Below, piece by piece: positions 41,572 through 53,900 of a DNA stretch of 64,000 nt; positions within the stretch are counted from its first letter, which is position 1, and each line of letters opens with the position of its first letter. A model generated the notes under the pieces. That model saw nothing but the letters and a program-made list of their open reading frames with translations. It had not been told where the DNA came from and did no database searches. Both the position numbers and the translations under genes were made by a program. Origin of the DNA: Christiangramia salexigens. Its GTDB lineage: Bacteria; Bacteroidota; Bacteroidia; Flavobacteriales; Flavobacteriaceae. Where the stretch lies: positions 902,501 through 966,500 of the forward strand of contig NZ_CP018153.1 in NCBI RefSeq assembly GCF_001889005.1, in the 5' to 3' direction.

Positions 41572-44228
41572 TAATTATCGAATAAAGATGGTTGCCCTCC
41601 GGATGTAGAATTATCGTCTGGTGTTTTAATAGTACCAGATTTCAGATCTTCTCCAGTAACTTCTGAAGCCTCATTATTTCCGGACTCATCACTTTCACTA
41701 TTCTCAGCCTTAGCTTCCTCTTCTGGTTCATAAGGCAAAGGATCTAAAAGATTTATTTGATTTACTTTTTCTGTAGTAAGCTGGTTTCCAAGAGCCTTTA
41801 TACCTTTAACCGAAATGAATTCTTCAATATTGATTTCATCATTTTCTCTTCGCTCCTTACCCTTAGGTTTTGTGTAAACGATTTCAGCAACCGGCAAATA
41901 ATCTGTAGAGACAAGTTCTAAAAATGAATCTTCATGGTCACTGATAAATTTCTCTTCCCTGTCTGGATTATCTATTAGGAATCGTTTTACGTAGTACCGC
42001 TCCTTTTCAGGTTCCCAGTAGATCGCAGAAATTGGTTTATCCTTAACCCATTTTTCCAGAATCACCATTTCGTCATCAAATCTCGTTGTTAGCTCAGGCT
42101 TAATGGTTTTTACTACTCCGTCCTGAGTAATAACAAGTAGCCTGTCTTCTCCTTTGAACTCGCCAAGCAATTCACCTCTTTCATCTACATTAAGTCTTTT
42201 TACTGTTTCATCAAACCATATGCGGCGGGGTTTAAGAGTAGAAACTCCTTCCTCTTTGAGCTCTATTCGCTTGACTGAATATTTGGTAACGATATTACCT
42301 TTTACATTTCGACCTTTTATAAGTACTTCAGAAAAATCCAGATCGAATTTCACTTTACGTATACTTCCCATTTGTCGAAGGAAAACAGTAACTACCTCAG
42401 CTTCTCCATTAGGATTTGCAGTAAAATAAAGAACCTTAGATCCCTTCTTACCCTGAGTAAGATCATACTCGCGATCTCTGGTTACCGAAGTAACTGCAAA
42501 TCGTTTTACATATGATTTTCCTCCTTTACCATCCTGATAAACCATATTATAAATGGTACGCTTATCTTTTTTCTTAAAGATGGCTACATGAATAATATCC
42601 TTTCCAATGAAGGTTTTGGAATCCACTTTGGTAACCATCATCTTTCCATCTGCTGTGAAACAGATCACATCATCGATATCTGAACAGTCGGTTACATATT
42701 CATTTTTCTTTAAAGAAGTTCCAACAAATCCTTCGGCTCTATTCACATAGAGCTTAGTATTTCTTATCACTACCTTGGTAGCTTCTATATCATCAAATAT
42801 TCTAAGCTCAGTTTTACGCTCTCTTCCTTCTCCGTAATCCTTTTTCAGTTTTTTAAAATAATTGACAGCGAAATCTACTATATGATCTAAATGATGCTTT
42901 ACCTGAGCGATCTCGCCCTCCAAGGCATCAATTTTTTGCTGAGCTTTATCTATATCAAATTTAGAGATGCGTTTAATCCTGATCTCAGTTAAACGTACGA
43001 TATCATCTTCATTCACCTCACGCTTTAGATGTTTGGTGTGAGGTTTAAGTCCTTCATCGATCGCCTGTATAACTCCTTCCCAGGTTTCCTCTTCTTCAAT
43101 ATCCCGGTAAATTCGATTTTCGATGAAAATTCTTTCAAGCGAAGCAAAATGCCATTGCTCTTCAAGTTCATCCAGTTTAATCTCCAGTTCTTTTTGCAGT
43201 AAATGCAAGGTATGATCTGTAGATCTTCGAAGTACTTCTGAAACCCCTAAGAATATAGGTTTGTGATCAATGATCACACAGCCCAGGGGTGCAAGCGAAT
43301 TTTCACATTGTGTAAAGGCATATAATGCATCTATGGTCCTGTCTGGAGACATATTAGAAGGCAGATGAATTAAAATCTCTACCTCTGCAGCAGTATTATC
43401 TTCGATTTTCTTGATCTTGATCTTTCCCTTGTCATTCGCCTTAAGAATGGAATCGATCAAACTTGTAGTGGTAGTACCATAAGGAATTTCAGTGATTGCC
43501 AGCGTATTTTTCTCAACCTGACTGATTTTAGCTCTTATCCTAACTCTACCTCCACGTTTACCATCATTATAATTAGATATATCAGCAATTCCCCCGGTTG
43601 GGAAATCGGGGAATAATTTAAAGCTTTTTCCCCGTAGGTGATTAATAGAAGCTTCGATCAACTCCAGAAAATTATGTGGAAGTATCCTTGTACTTAATCC
43701 AACTGCGATACCTTCTGCTCCCTGAGCCAATAATAGTGGGAATTTTACGGGTAAATTTACCGGTTCCTGCTTTCTCCCATCATAGGATAACTGCCATTCG
43801 GTCAATTTTGGGCTATAGAGAACTTCCAGTGCAAATTTGGAAAGTCTCGCCTCAATATAACGTGGTGCAGCCGCCCTGTCTCCGGTAAGAATGTTACCCC
43901 AGTTTCCCTGAGTATCTATTAGGAGTTCTTTTTGACCAACCTGTACCATGGCGTCACCTATACTCGCATCCCCATGGGGATGATACTGCATGGTATGTCC
44001 AACAATATTAGCAACTTTATTATAGCGCCCGTCATCCAGATCCTTCATGGAATGCATGATACGACGCTGAACAGGTTTAAAACCATCTTCAATAGCAGGT
44101 ACGGCACGCTCCAGAATCACATAAGATGCATAATCCAGGAACCAGTCCTTATACATGCCGGTTACCCTTATAAGTTCTTCCTTATTTTCAAACTGCTCTT
44201 CCTGAGCTCCTTCTAGGTTTTCTTCCAT
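41571..44228 (-). CDS. parC: DNA topoisomerase IV subunit A
   Basis: 885 residues, second GyrA-family subunit in the window. Catalytic Tyr is in APRYIEARL; the QRDR-equivalent segment reads YHPHGDASIGDAM, and the C-terminal part carries several beta-propeller blades but no canonical GyrA box, as expected for ParC. The last ~60 residues are acidic and low-complexity. With ParE it decatenates daughter chromosomes. Its ATG overlaps the stop of the small membrane-protein gene (TAATG) and its own stop overlaps mscL. Confidence 0.95.
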   Translation of the reverse strand: MEENLEGAQEEQFENKEELIRVTGMYKDWFLDYASYVILERAVPAIEDGFKPVQRRIMHSMKDLDDGRYNKVANIVGHTMQYHPHGDASIGDAMVQVGQKELLIDTQGNWGNILTGDRAAAPRYIEARLSKFALEVLYSPKLTEWQLSYDGRKQEPVNLPVKFPLLLAQGAEGIAVGLSTRILPHNFLELIEASINHLRGKSFKLFPDFPTGGIADISNYNDGKRGGRVRIRAKISQVEKNTLAITEIPYGTTTTSLIDSILKANDKGKIKIKKIEDNTAAEVEILIHLPSNMSPDRTIDALYAFTQCENSLAPLGCVIIDHKPIFLGVSEVLRRSTDHTLHLLQKELEIKLDELEEQWHFASLERIFIENRIYRDIEEEETWEGVIQAIDEGLKPHTKHLKREVNEDDIVRLTEIRIKRISKFDIDKAQQKIDALEGEIAQVKHHLDHIVDFAVNYFKKLKKDYGEGRERKTELRIFDDIEATKVVIRNTKLYVNRAEGFVGTSLKKNEYVTDCSDIDDVICFTADGKMMVTKVDSKTFIGKDIIHVAIFKKKDKRTIYNMVYQDGKGGKSYVKRFAVTSVTRDREYDLTQGKKGSKVLYFTANPNGEAEVVTVFLRQMGSIRKVKFDLDFSEVLIKGRNVKGNIVTKYSVKRIELKEEGVSTLKPRRIWFDETVKRLNVDERGELLGEFKGEDRLLVITQDGVVKTIKPELTTRFDDEMVILEKWVKDKPISAIYWEPEKERYYVKRFLIDNPDREEKFISDHEDSFLELVSTDYLPVAEIVYTKPKGKERRENDEINIEEFISVKGIKALGNQLTTEKVNQINLLDPLPYEPEEEAKAENSESDESGNNEASEVTGEDLKSGTIKTPDDNSTSGGQPSLFDN

Positions 44229-44719
44229 TAGGCAGTAGCTTTAGGTGTAGCTTCCAATACTTTACGTAAGGCAGCAACGATACCTTTTTTCTTTTTTCGG
44301 GTTAAAAATGTTGTGTTGAATGTATATTTTCTATAGCCCTTTTTTCTTCTGGATTTAATATAGATCGTAAGAGCGGAATAGATTCCATAATCTATAAACC
44401 TAAACTTCCCCAGTTTTCTTTTAGGGAATTCAGCCTTCTTCACTCTGTACTCCATGAATTTTGAAAAAAAGACGCCGTTATTCTTAAAATTGAGTGTTTC
44501 CCCATCACTGTCGAAATCAAAAGACTGACCGATCCTATGAACATATAAAGCCAAAAGCAAAGTTATTATGTTTGGCAGAAAGTGACTAAAGCCCAATTCC
44601 TGTTCACTGCTGGATGCCATGATCTCAATATTCACAAAAACATTGGTAACAAAAACCGCGATCAGGACAATATAAATGGACGGAATTATTTTGATTTCAG
44701 TTCGGTTGGTACATCTCAT
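44228..44719 (-). CDS. Two-helix membrane protein between parE and parC
   Basis: 163 residues, unrecognised. Two membrane helices (about 13-32 and 48-65) are followed by a basic cytoplasmic domain of ~95 residues ([57 protein letters not shown]) that looks like a small beta-rich, possibly PH-like domain. It overlaps parE by four bases (ATGA) and parC by one (TAATG), so its level is tied to both topoisomerase IV subunits. Function unknown. Confidence 0.8.
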   Translation of the reverse strand: MRCTNRTEIKIIPSIYIVLIAVFVTNVFVNIEIMASSSEQELGFSHFLPNIITLLLALYVHRIGQSFDFDSDGETLNFKNNGVFFSKFMEYRVKKAEFPKRKLGKFRFIDYGIYSALTIYIKSRRKKGYRKYTFNTTFLTRKKKKGIVAALRKVLEATPKATA

Positions 44720-46575
44720 ATTCCAAGCTCTTCAATGAGATCCAATTCAACTTTCAGGTTATCTATAATAAATTCCTGACGATCTGGAGTGTTCTTACCC
44801 ATATAGAAGCTAAGCATTTCTTCTATAGACTTATCCTTATCCAACATCACAGGATCCAGACGTATATTATCTCCAATAAAATGTTTGAATTCATCCGGGG
44901 AGATCTCACCAAGTCCCTTGAACCTCGTGATCTCTACTTTACCTTTTAATTTATTTATAGCTTGTTTACGCTCCATTTCGGAATAACAATAGATCGTTTC
45001 CTTTTTATTCCTTACCCTGAATAAAGGGGTTTGCAGGATATATAAATGATTTTCCTTGATCAGCTCTGGAAAGAACTGCAGGAAAAATGTTATAAGTAAT
45101 AATCTAATGTGCATTCCATCCACATCCGCATCGGTCGCTATCACAATATTATGATACCTAAGATCCTCAAGGGATTCTTCAATATTTAAAGCCGCCTGAA
45201 GAAGGTTGAATTCTTCATTTTCATAAACGATCTTTTTAGATAATCCATAGCTGTTCAAAGGTTTACCCTTTAAACTAAAAACAGCCTGAGTGACCACATC
45301 CCTGCTTTTGGTAATAGATCCACTTGCAGAGTCTCCCTCTGTTATAAATAAAGTGGTTTCAAGACAACGTTCATGTTTACTGTCGCCTAAATGTACACGA
45401 CAGTCCCTGAGCTTCTTATTATGTAAACTGGCTTTTTTAGCACGATCCCGGGCTAACTTCCTAATTCCCGAAAGATCTTTTCGCTCCCTTTCTGCCTGTA
45501 AAATTTTCCTATGCAGCTTTTCAGCTGTTTCAGGGTTTTTATGCAGGTAGTTATCAAGATTGGTTTTTACAAAGTCATTAATATAGGTTCTTACGGTTGG
45601 CAATTTACCACCCATATCGGTAGAACCTAATTTGGTCTTTGTCTGACTTTCAAAAACCGGTTCCATTACTTTTATACTGATCGCGGCGACAATAGATTTT
45701 CTAATATCACTCGCTTCGTAATTCTTTCCGTAGAATTCTCTTATCGTTTTAACAACAGACTCCCTGAAAGCGGCCAGATGGGTTCCTCCCTGCGAAGTAT
45801 TTTGACCATTCACAAAAGAATGATACTCCTCGCTATACTGAGACCGGCTGTGAGTTATTGCTACTTCTATATCGTCACCTCTCATATGGACGATGGGATA
45901 TAGCATATCCTCATCACTAATACTATCCTTCAAAAGATCTTTTAGACCGTTCTCTGAATAGAATTTTTCTCCATTAAAAACTATGGTTAATCCCGGATTG
46001 AGATAAACGTAGTTTTTAAGCATTTTCTCAATATACTCTGCCCTGAACTTATAGTTCTTAAAAATAAGTTCATCCGGAATAAAAGTGATCTTGGTACCTC
46101 TGCGCCTGGAAGTTTCATCCAGATGCTCCTCATTGGTCAGGTTACCCTGTTCAAATTCTGCAGCATGACTTTTATTATCACGGGAAGATTCCACCCTGAA
46201 ATAGGAGGATAAAGCATTCACTGCTTTAGTACCCACTCCATTTAATCCTACAGATTTTTTGAAGGCTCGGGTATCATACTTACCACCGGTATTCATTTTG
46301 GAAACTACGTCCACAACTTTACCCAGTGGAATTCCTCTACCAAAATCGCGAACGATGACCCGTTGATTTTGAACCGAAATCTCAATGGTCTTTCCGGCCC
46401 CCATAACGAATTCATCGATACTATTATCTATAACTTCTTTAAGTAAAATATAGATCCCGTCATCCTGACTAGAACCATCCCCGAGTTTCCCGATGTACAT
46501 ACCGGGACGCATGCGAATGTGTTCTTTCCAGTCCAGGGACCGAATATTATCTTCGGTATATTTAGTTTCGCTCAT
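44716..46575 (-). CDS. parE: DNA topoisomerase IV subunit B
   Basis: 619 residues. GHKL ATPase motifs ([40 protein letters not shown]), the transducer with QTKTKLG, and the TOPRIM segment EGDSASGS ... [13 protein letters not shown] plus [10 protein letters not shown] identify a GyrB/ParE-type subunit; the short C-terminus without the GyrB insertion, and linkage to parC, mark it as ParE. It supplies ATP-driven strand passage for decatenation. It opens the parE-membrane protein-parC-mscL operon. Confidence 0.95.
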   Translation of the reverse strand: MSETKYTEDNIRSLDWKEHIRMRPGMYIGKLGDGSSQDDGIYILLKEVIDNSIDEFVMGAGKTIEISVQNQRVIVRDFGRGIPLGKVVDVVSKMNTGGKYDTRAFKKSVGLNGVGTKAVNALSSYFRVESSRDNKSHAAEFEQGNLTNEEHLDETSRRRGTKITFIPDELIFKNYKFRAEYIEKMLKNYVYLNPGLTIVFNGEKFYSENGLKDLLKDSISDEDMLYPIVHMRGDDIEVAITHSRSQYSEEYHSFVNGQNTSQGGTHLAAFRESVVKTIREFYGKNYEASDIRKSIVAAISIKVMEPVFESQTKTKLGSTDMGGKLPTVRTYINDFVKTNLDNYLHKNPETAEKLHRKILQAERERKDLSGIRKLARDRAKKASLHNKKLRDCRVHLGDSKHERCLETTLFITEGDSASGSITKSRDVVTQAVFSLKGKPLNSYGLSKKIVYENEEFNLLQAALNIEESLEDLRYHNIVIATDADVDGMHIRLLLITFFLQFFPELIKENHLYILQTPLFRVRNKKETIYCYSEMERKQAINKLKGKVEITRFKGLGEISPDEFKHFIGDNIRLDPVMLDKDKSIEEMLSFYMGKNTPDRQEFIIDNLKVELDLIEELGI

Positions 46576-46780
46576 AAGTAGTCATGGAGTTATGCCCTAA
46601 ATATAAGGCAATAGGTAAAAAACTGAAATATTTCCTCGTTAAAGTAATTAACAAAGTCTTAGGATGAAATGTTAATTAACCAATACTAATTTAAAATGAA
46701 AATTAAGCTACAACCCATTTAAACCAAAATGATCCCGAACGAAACCGCCGAGATCACTTTAAATATGAATTCAATATGGT

Positions 46781-47875
46781 TTATACGTTAAAACGGAAGT
46801 GCATGATATCCCCGTCTTTCACGATATACTCTTTTCCTTCAACTCTCATTTTTCCGGCTTCTTTCACTTTAGCTTCGCTACCTAATTCCACATAGGTATC
46901 ATATGCAATAACTTCTGCACGAATAAAACCTTTTTCAAAATCTGTATGAATCACTCCCGCTGCCTGAGGTGCAGAAGCACCAACCTGTACAGTCCATGCT
47001 CTAACCTCTTTTTCACCGGCAGTGAAATAAGTTTGAAGATCAAGCAGATTATATGCCCCTCTAATTAATTTAGCTGATCCTGGCTCTTCAAGTCCAATAT
47101 CCTGAAGGAACATCTCTCTTTCTTCGTAATCCTCTAGCTCGGCAATATCAGCCTCCGTACCTACAGCAAGAACAAGAACCTCAGCATTTTCATCTTTTAC
47201 AGCCTCTCTTACTTTTTCAACATGTTCATTACCTGAAGTAGCAGAACCTTCATCCACATTACAAACATACATTACAGGCTTATCGGTTATAAACTGTAGC
47301 GGCTTTATAAATTCCTTTCTTTCATCCTCAGTAAGCTCGATAGCACGAATAGATTTCCCTTCCTCCAGACCTGTTTTAACTTTTAAAAGCGCCGCTTCCT
47401 CTTTCTGAGCTTCCTTATTTCCGGTTTTTGCTGCACGCTTAACTTTCTCAAGCTTCTTTTCTACGGTTTCAAGATCTTTTAACTGTAGCTCCATATCTAT
47501 GGTCTCCTTATCCCTAATTGGATTTATAGACCCGTCTACGTGAACTATATTATCATTTTCAAAACATCTTAAAACATGAAGAATAGCGTCGGTTTCCCTG
47601 ATATTCCCTAAAAACTGGTTACCAAGACCTTCACCCTTGCTCGCTCCTTTTACAAGACCGGCAATATCTACGATCTCCACCGTAGCAGGAATAACTCTTT
47701 CCGGATTTACCAGCTCACCTAACTTCTTAAGTCTGGGATCTGGTACGTTTACTACTCCTACATTAGGCTCAATAGTACAAAATGGAAAATTTGCGCTCTG
47801 TGCTTTAGCGTTACTAAGGCAATTAAAAAGAGTTGATTTCCCTACATTAGGAAGTCCTACAATACCGGCTTTCAT
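46781..47875 (-). CDS. ychF: Redox-regulated ATPase YchF
   Basis: 364 residues, an OBG-family P-loop protein. The Walker A segment [12 protein letters not shown], switch/G3 region [20 protein letters not shown] and NVDE at G4 (an altered NKxD, which explains ATP preference) are followed by a coiled coil and TGS domain ([40 protein letters not shown]). YchF binds ribosomes and the proteasome-like machinery in other organisms. ATG at 47873-47875 gives [13 protein letters not shown]; a longer frame is not convincing. Confidence 0.96.
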   Translation of the reverse strand: MKAGIVGLPNVGKSTLFNCLSNAKAQSANFPFCTIEPNVGVVNVPDPRLKKLGELVNPERVIPATVEIVDIAGLVKGASKGEGLGNQFLGNIRETDAILHVLRCFENDNIVHVDGSINPIRDKETIDMELQLKDLETVEKKLEKVKRAAKTGNKEAQKEEAALLKVKTGLEEGKSIRAIELTEDERKEFIKPLQFITDKPVMYVCNVDEGSATSGNEHVEKVREAVKDENAEVLVLAVGTEADIAELEDYEEREMFLQDIGLEEPGSAKLIRGAYNLLDLQTYFTAGEKEVRAWTVQVGASAPQAAGVIHTDFEKGFIRAEVIAYDTYVELGSEAKVKEAGKMRVEGKEYIVKDGDIMHFRFNV

Positions 47876-48064
47876 ATGCTTAAATTTTGATGCTTTGTTT
47901 TTGCGGCTGCAAATATAAGTTTTAAAATCGGAAGTGCTAAGCATCTACTACCTAACTTGATTCAATTAATTTTTAGAATGCCCCACTTGAAAAATTCGGA
48001 GCCATAAATCAATTTCAATATAGATTTTTCTATCTTACCTCTACTTTAACCAAAATTCTACAAT

Positions 48065-50734
48065 ATGAATAGATTTTTAATGCTAGTTTTTTTAGCTATT
48101 ACACCCCTATTGTCATTTGGACAAGAGGTTTCTGGTACGGTAACCGATAGCGAAGGCACTCCTCTGCCCGGGGTAAATGTTTTTGAAAAGGGCACTAATC
48201 AGGGAACTACTACTGATTTTGACGGAAATTATAATATTGAAGTTGCCCCAGATGGGATTCTCGTATTTAGTTTCGTTGGATTCGAATCGCAGGAAATTGC
48301 TGTTGATGGACGTAAGGTGGTTGATGCCGTTATGACCGATGGAGTATCACTTAGTGAGGTCATGGTGGTTGGATCGCGTAGCCCTAAACGAACAGCCACA
48401 GACACACCGGTAGCTATTGATGTTATTGATGTTGGTGATGTATCTACGCAAACAGGGAGGATAGAAGTTAATGAGCTCTTGCAATATGCAGCTCCATCCT
48501 TCAACGCGAATAAACAATCAGGTTCAGACGGAGCAGACCACATCGATCCTGCATCCTTAAGAGGATTAGGACCAGATCAAACCCTAGTTCTTATAAATGG
48601 TAAGAGAAGACACCAGTCGTCTCTTATAAATATTTTTGGAACCAGAGGCCGTGGGAATACCGGTACAGATTTAAATGCTATCCCGGCTTCAGCAATAAAA
48701 AGGATTGAAATTTTACGTGATGGTGCTTCTGCCCAATACGGGTCTGATGCGATCGCAGGTGTGATAAATATCGTCCTTAAGGATAAAGTAGATGAATTTA
48801 CGGGAAACGTTAATTATGGATTCTATAATACCAATGCCGACGGAACTTTTCCAGATGGAACGCCAAATACAGACGGTAACCGACTGGATACAGACAGAGA
48901 CGGGAATCAGATAGGTGACGACCAAAGTTTTGACGGTGGATCTCTAAAGGTAACGGCTAACTATGGTTTTGGAATTGGCGAAGAAGGTTATGCTAATTTC
49001 TCAACCGAATATCTAAGCAAGAATAAAACCCTTAGACCTGGTTTCGATTTTAGAAGAGGTTTTGGCGAAGCCTCTATAGATGGGTTTAATTTCTTCGGAA
49101 ATATGGCAATCCCATTAAGTGATAACACTGAATTCTATGCTTTTGGCGGAAGAAATTACAGGGATACTGATGCCTTCGCTTTCACAAGAAATAATCCTAC
49201 TGCCCGAAATGTGCTAAGCATTTATTCTGATGGATTTACACCTCGTATCACTTCGATTATTACCGACAACTCAGTTTCTGCAGGTTTCAGAACAGAAACC
49301 GAAAGCGGTTGGAATATCGATATTAGCAATACCTGGGGAAAGAACCTTTTCCATTATTATATTAAAGGAACAGTGAATGCATCACTGGAAGACCTGTCTC
49401 CTACAGATTTTGATGCAGGAGGTCATAGTTTAAGCCAGAATGTGGTAAACCTCGATTTCTCAAAATATTATGAGGATATGATGGAAGGTGTGAACTTTGC
49501 TTTTGGTGCAGAATACAGAACAGAGAATTTTGAGATCTTTGCTGGAGAAGAAGGTTCTTACGCTACTTATGATGTAGACGGAAGACCAATCACCAATCCT
49601 AATACTCAACAACAACCTATAGATCCGGCAACAGGAGATCCAAGGCCAGGAGGCTCGCAGGGATTCCCTGGTTACGGACCGGATAACGAAGTAGACAGAA
49701 GTAGATCTAACGTATCACTATATGCAGATGCAGAATTTGAATTCACCGAAGCCTTCCTTTTAGCCGCAGCTGCGAGATTTGAGAATTACAGTGACTTTGG
49801 AAGTACTATTAATGGAAAGCTTGCTGCAAGATTAAAAGCCTCAGATGCTGTAAACATCAGAGGATCTTTAAGTACAGGGTTCAGGGCGCCATCATTGGCT
49901 CAGATCTATTACAACCTGAGATTTACAAACTTTGTTGGTGGTCAGGCACTGGAAACTCAATTATCTCCTAACAACAGTCCGGTAACCGAATCCTTTGGCA
50001 TCGGCCCACTTCAGGAGGAAACTGCATTGAATGCCTCACTTGGGTTTACTGCTAATTTTGGAAACTTCACTGCTACAGTGGATGGGTACTATATAGATGT
50101 ACAGGACAGAATCGTACTTACCGGAAATTTTGACGCACCACAAATAGAAAACGTGGAAGCTGCACAGTTCTTTGCCAATGGTGTAGATACTGAAACAGTA
50201 GGTCTGGATATCGTTCTTTCTCACAAGATGGATCTTGGTAAGGGAAGACTATCTACCAGCTTTGTTGGAAACTTCAACAGCATGGAGATCACAGATGTTA
50301 AAAATGGCCGTTTGGAGGAACAAATCTTCTTTGGCGAAAGAGATAAAGCATTTTTGTTAGCCTCTGCTCCAGATAGTAAACTGGCCTTAAATTTCAATTA
50401 TAATCAGGAATGGTTCGATCTTGGCCTTGGCTTTACGAGATTCAGCGACATTAGTCTACTTGACTTTCAGATGTTTGAAAGTGTGGCAGATTACGGTAGT
50501 TTAGCTCAGCAGGTCGCTGCAGCAACCGATAGCTATGAGGCAAAAGTAGTTACAGACCTTAATCTAGGTTTTCAGTTAAACGATAATTTAAAATTAAATA
50601 TAGGAAGTAACAACCTCTTCAACGTTTATCCAGATCAGCAAGATGATTGGACTGAGGCAGGTGGATATTGGGATGCCGTACAAATGGGCTTTAGCGGAGC
50701 TTATTACTATGCAAAGCTGAATATCCAGTTATAG
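48065..50734 (+). CDS. TonB-dependent outer-membrane receptor
   Basis: 889 residues. Signal peptide 1-19, a CarboxypepD_reg-like N-terminal domain (about 22-97, GTVTDSEGTPLPGVNVFEKGT), a plug (about 110-220; SLRGLGPDQTLVLINGKRR, IEILRDGASAQYGSDAIAGVINIVL) and a beta-barrel with an acidic Asp-rich, Ca-site-like stretch (DGNRLDTDRDGNQIGDDQ). No SusD-like gene is adjacent, so this is a stand-alone receptor; its substrate is unknown. It is ended by a terminator and lies next to the M4 protease gene, but with a separate promoter. Confidence 0.94.
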   Translation: MNRFLMLVFLAITPLLSFGQEVSGTVTDSEGTPLPGVNVFEKGTNQGTTTDFDGNYNIEVAPDGILVFSFVGFESQEIAVDGRKVVDAVMTDGVSLSEVMVVGSRSPKRTATDTPVAIDVIDVGDVSTQTGRIEVNELLQYAAPSFNANKQSGSDGADHIDPASLRGLGPDQTLVLINGKRRHQSSLINIFGTRGRGNTGTDLNAIPASAIKRIEILRDGASAQYGSDAIAGVINIVLKDKVDEFTGNVNYGFYNTNADGTFPDGTPNTDGNRLDTDRDGNQIGDDQSFDGGSLKVTANYGFGIGEEGYANFSTEYLSKNKTLRPGFDFRRGFGEASIDGFNFFGNMAIPLSDNTEFYAFGGRNYRDTDAFAFTRNNPTARNVLSIYSDGFTPRITSIITDNSVSAGFRTETESGWNIDISNTWGKNLFHYYIKGTVNASLEDLSPTDFDAGGHSLSQNVVNLDFSKYYEDMMEGVNFAFGAEYRTENFEIFAGEEGSYATYDVDGRPITNPNTQQQPIDPATGDPRPGGSQGFPGYGPDNEVDRSRSNVSLYADAEFEFTEAFLLAAAARFENYSDFGSTINGKLAARLKASDAVNIRGSLSTGFRAPSLAQIYYNLRFTNFVGGQALETQLSPNNSPVTESFGIGPLQEETALNASLGFTANFGNFTATVDGYYIDVQDRIVLTGNFDAPQIENVEAAQFFANGVDTETVGLDIVLSHKMDLGKGRLSTSFVGNFNSMEITDVKNGRLEEQIFFGERDKAFLLASAPDSKLALNFNYNQEWFDLGLGFTRFSDISLLDFQMFESVADYGSLAQQVAAATDSYEAKVVTDLNLGFQLNDNLKLNIGSNNLFNVYPDQQDDWTEAGGYWDAVQMGFSGAYYYAKLNIQL

Positions 50735-50757
50735 TTATATCACAAGTGAAAATTCTA

Positions 50758-50785
50758 AAGGCGAGGTAACCCCTCGCCTTTTTTC
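50758..50785 (+). terminator. Terminator of the TonB receptor gene
   Basis: AAAGGCGAGG-TAACC-CCTCGCCTTT stem then T-run, 24 bases past the stop. Confidence 0.92.
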
Positions 50786-50955
50786 ATTTTTTGAAATAAT
50801 GTAAAACTTACATTAGTTAATATTTTCACAAGAAAAACTGCATTTCATCGATTTAATAGTTCATCTTGTCGATATTTTGGTTTTTATTTATAATTTCAGG
50901 CGCCGGGAAATTCTTACTTCCCGCAGATTACTATTACTAACTATAACTTAATTTT

Positions 50956-53900
50956 ATGAACCTACAATTACTATTAAGGTCGAGGATAATCCTTATGCTC
51001 TTCCTTATGGGAAACCTTATTGGTTTTGCCCAAACGACTTCGGAAGATATCTCTTCCAACCTGGATAGCGATCCCAGGGTAAAAAGTTTTAAGATGGATA
51101 ATAGCAGGGGTACCCCAACTATAATTCAACTGGACACTTCCAAAGAACAATTAAACCTTAATGATGCTCCGGCATTCCTAACTAACATTATGGGAGCTGG
51201 CCAGGAAACAAGTTTTGTTCTGGAAAGCACTTTAACCTCCCATGGCGTTCAGATTGATAAATTTCAGCAATACACCAAAGGAATTAAGGTGGAGCACGGC
51301 GTGTTTAAAGCTGTTTCGAAAAACAATGTGATCACTGCCTTTACTGCAGAATATTATAATCTTGGAGATAGTTTTCCGACCAGCACAGGCCTTAGTGAGG
51401 CTGCAGCACTACAAAATGCTTTAAAACATGTTGGAGCCAGTCTTTATTCATGGGAATATATAGAAGGTCTGGGCACCGGACCTGAATATACAGCAGCCTA
51501 TGAGGAATATTATCCAAAAGGTGAATTAGTGATCGTAGATAATTATTCTACTACAGTGGTTGACCCTGCAGTAGCCTATAAATTCAATATCTATGCAGCA
51601 GAACCTTTATCCAGAGCAGATATTTATGTAGACGCCAATACCGGCGCTATCCTTTTGGAAGATGCTATTATCAAGCATGTTGATGGTCATTCAAAAGAAG
51701 ACATAAAAAAGGAGATCACAGAGCCCAAAAAGGAAACAGCTAACATCCCTTTTCTTAACGGTGTAGGTGATACGAGATATGCAGGAAGGAGAAATTTTGA
51801 TACTTCTCAGGATAGTAACGGACTTTATGCTTTAAAGGGGGTAACGCCCAGCGGGATAGAAAATGAGACTTTTTCCTATGAAGGCATTGGAGGATTACCT
51901 CTAAGTATTCCTGCACTTACAACCTTCGCAGAATCCATTTACGACGGTGACGGGGATGCTCTTAATCCTGAAACTGCGGATAATATCTGGAATGCTTTAG
52001 AACATAGAAAAGATAATTTTTCCACTACAAATCCTTATCCAGTAGCAAATGAAAAGAATAATGACGATGTTGCCCTGGATGCTCATTGGGGTGCAGAAGT
52101 TGTTCTTGATTACTGGAAGAACGTTCATAACAGATTGAGTTATGATGATAAGGGAACCAAGGTCTTTAATTATGTTCACTACGGTGACGGTTATGATAAT
52201 GCTTTCTGGAACGGTTCGGCGATGACCTACGGTGACGGAAGTTATCAGGGAGGAACTAACCCGGACGGATCTTTCGCTCCGCTAACCTCTATGGACGTAT
52301 GTGCTCACGAGATTGGACACGGAGTTTGTGAATTTACGGCAGACCTTGTATATGCAAGAGAATCTGGCGCAATGAATGAAGGTTTTTCAGACATTTGGGC
52401 CGCTACTGTAGAGAATTATGTTTTAACTCAAATTGATGGTTCATTGAACTACGATCCTTGGGGAATTGGAGAACAGATCGATGAAAGAGACGGAGGTCTG
52501 CAGCCAGGTGAAGCCGAAGCAAGAGCTTTGCGTTGGATGGATGATCCAAAAGCTGCAGGTGACCCTGATTCTTATGGTGGTGAAAACTGGCAAAATCCAG
52601 ACTGTGGTACGCCAACCCTTGCTAATGATCAGTGTGGGGTACACACCAACTCGGGAGTTTTGAACAAATGGTATTATTTCCTGGTAAGCGGAAGTGGCCA
52701 GACTTACTCTCCTGGTTTCAGCAAAGCATCATCAGACGATATGGTAACCGATGCCGGAAACTCCTATGAAATAGCCGGTCTTGGGTTTGAAAAAGCAGCT
52801 CAGATCGCTTATATATCTGAAACTATGCTTTCACCAAATGCTAAATTTGCTGAGATGCGTGAAGCTTCAATTCTAGTAGCACAAACGCTTTTTGGAATTG
52901 GTTCTTTTGAAGAAGAGCAAACTACAAATTCATGGTATGCTGTGGATATAGGACCTAAATTCAATGCAGGCGAGCCTAATACAATTACCTTCAGCAAAAG
53001 TAATATCCAGATCTTTGGTGAGGATAATGAGCTTAACGGATGTGAAGATTTCAATACTTACTCTGTAGTTCTTACAGGTGTTGATATTCCTTCAACAGCA
53101 TCTATTACTTTAAATACTTCAGGAAGTACTGCTCAGGAAGGCTCTGATTTTTCAGTATCCACTAAGAACTTAAGCTTTACTGGTTCAGAAACAAAATCTG
53201 TAGAAATCACGGTTTATGACGATGCAGTGATCGAGGATAGCGAGACCATTGTACTTTCATTTATTTACAACGGAACCTTCCAGAAACAGGAATATGCAAT
53301 TTCAGATAATGATTTCGCTCCACGAACAGGAAGCGAAGAATTTGATCTTTTAGCTACTGAAACCTTTGAAGTTGACGGACTTCCAACAGGATGGACAACT
53401 ATTAATCTCGCCGAAGGAAATAACATCTGGAAAGTTAATGGTGATCTAACTGCGGCTGGCAGAGCTTATATAAGTGACGGTTTAACTGATATTCCATTCT
53501 ATGATCAAAATTCACCATCTAATACCATTCTTAGGTCTTCACTTTTAAATGCTGCTGCGGCAAGTAATGTAAAAGTTAGTTTTGACTGGGAAGCAGGTGG
53601 AGAGACCGATGCTGTAGATCCGGGAGTAATCTTTGACTATGGTGAATTTGTATACTCGCTTGATGGAACTAATTATGTTCCGGTTCAGAAATTTGTTGGT
53701 AGCGGTCCCTTGGCTGTTAATACCGACAGTGGAACATTTACGTCAGAGATCAGTGAGTTGGATGGCAAGGCATTCTTCCTTGGATGGAGATGGTATAATG
53801 ATACCAATGCCGGAACTCAGTTTAGTTTTGCTATAGACAATGTAAAAGTTACTGCAGTACCTGCTGGTATAGAAACTCAAAAGGATGAGCAGGCTACGGC

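Noticed and set aside
52306..52380. M36 (fungalysin) assignment for the large protease
   Set aside because: The third zinc ligand follows the second His by 20 residues and the segment ESGAMNEGFSD is of M4 type; M36 spacing is longer.
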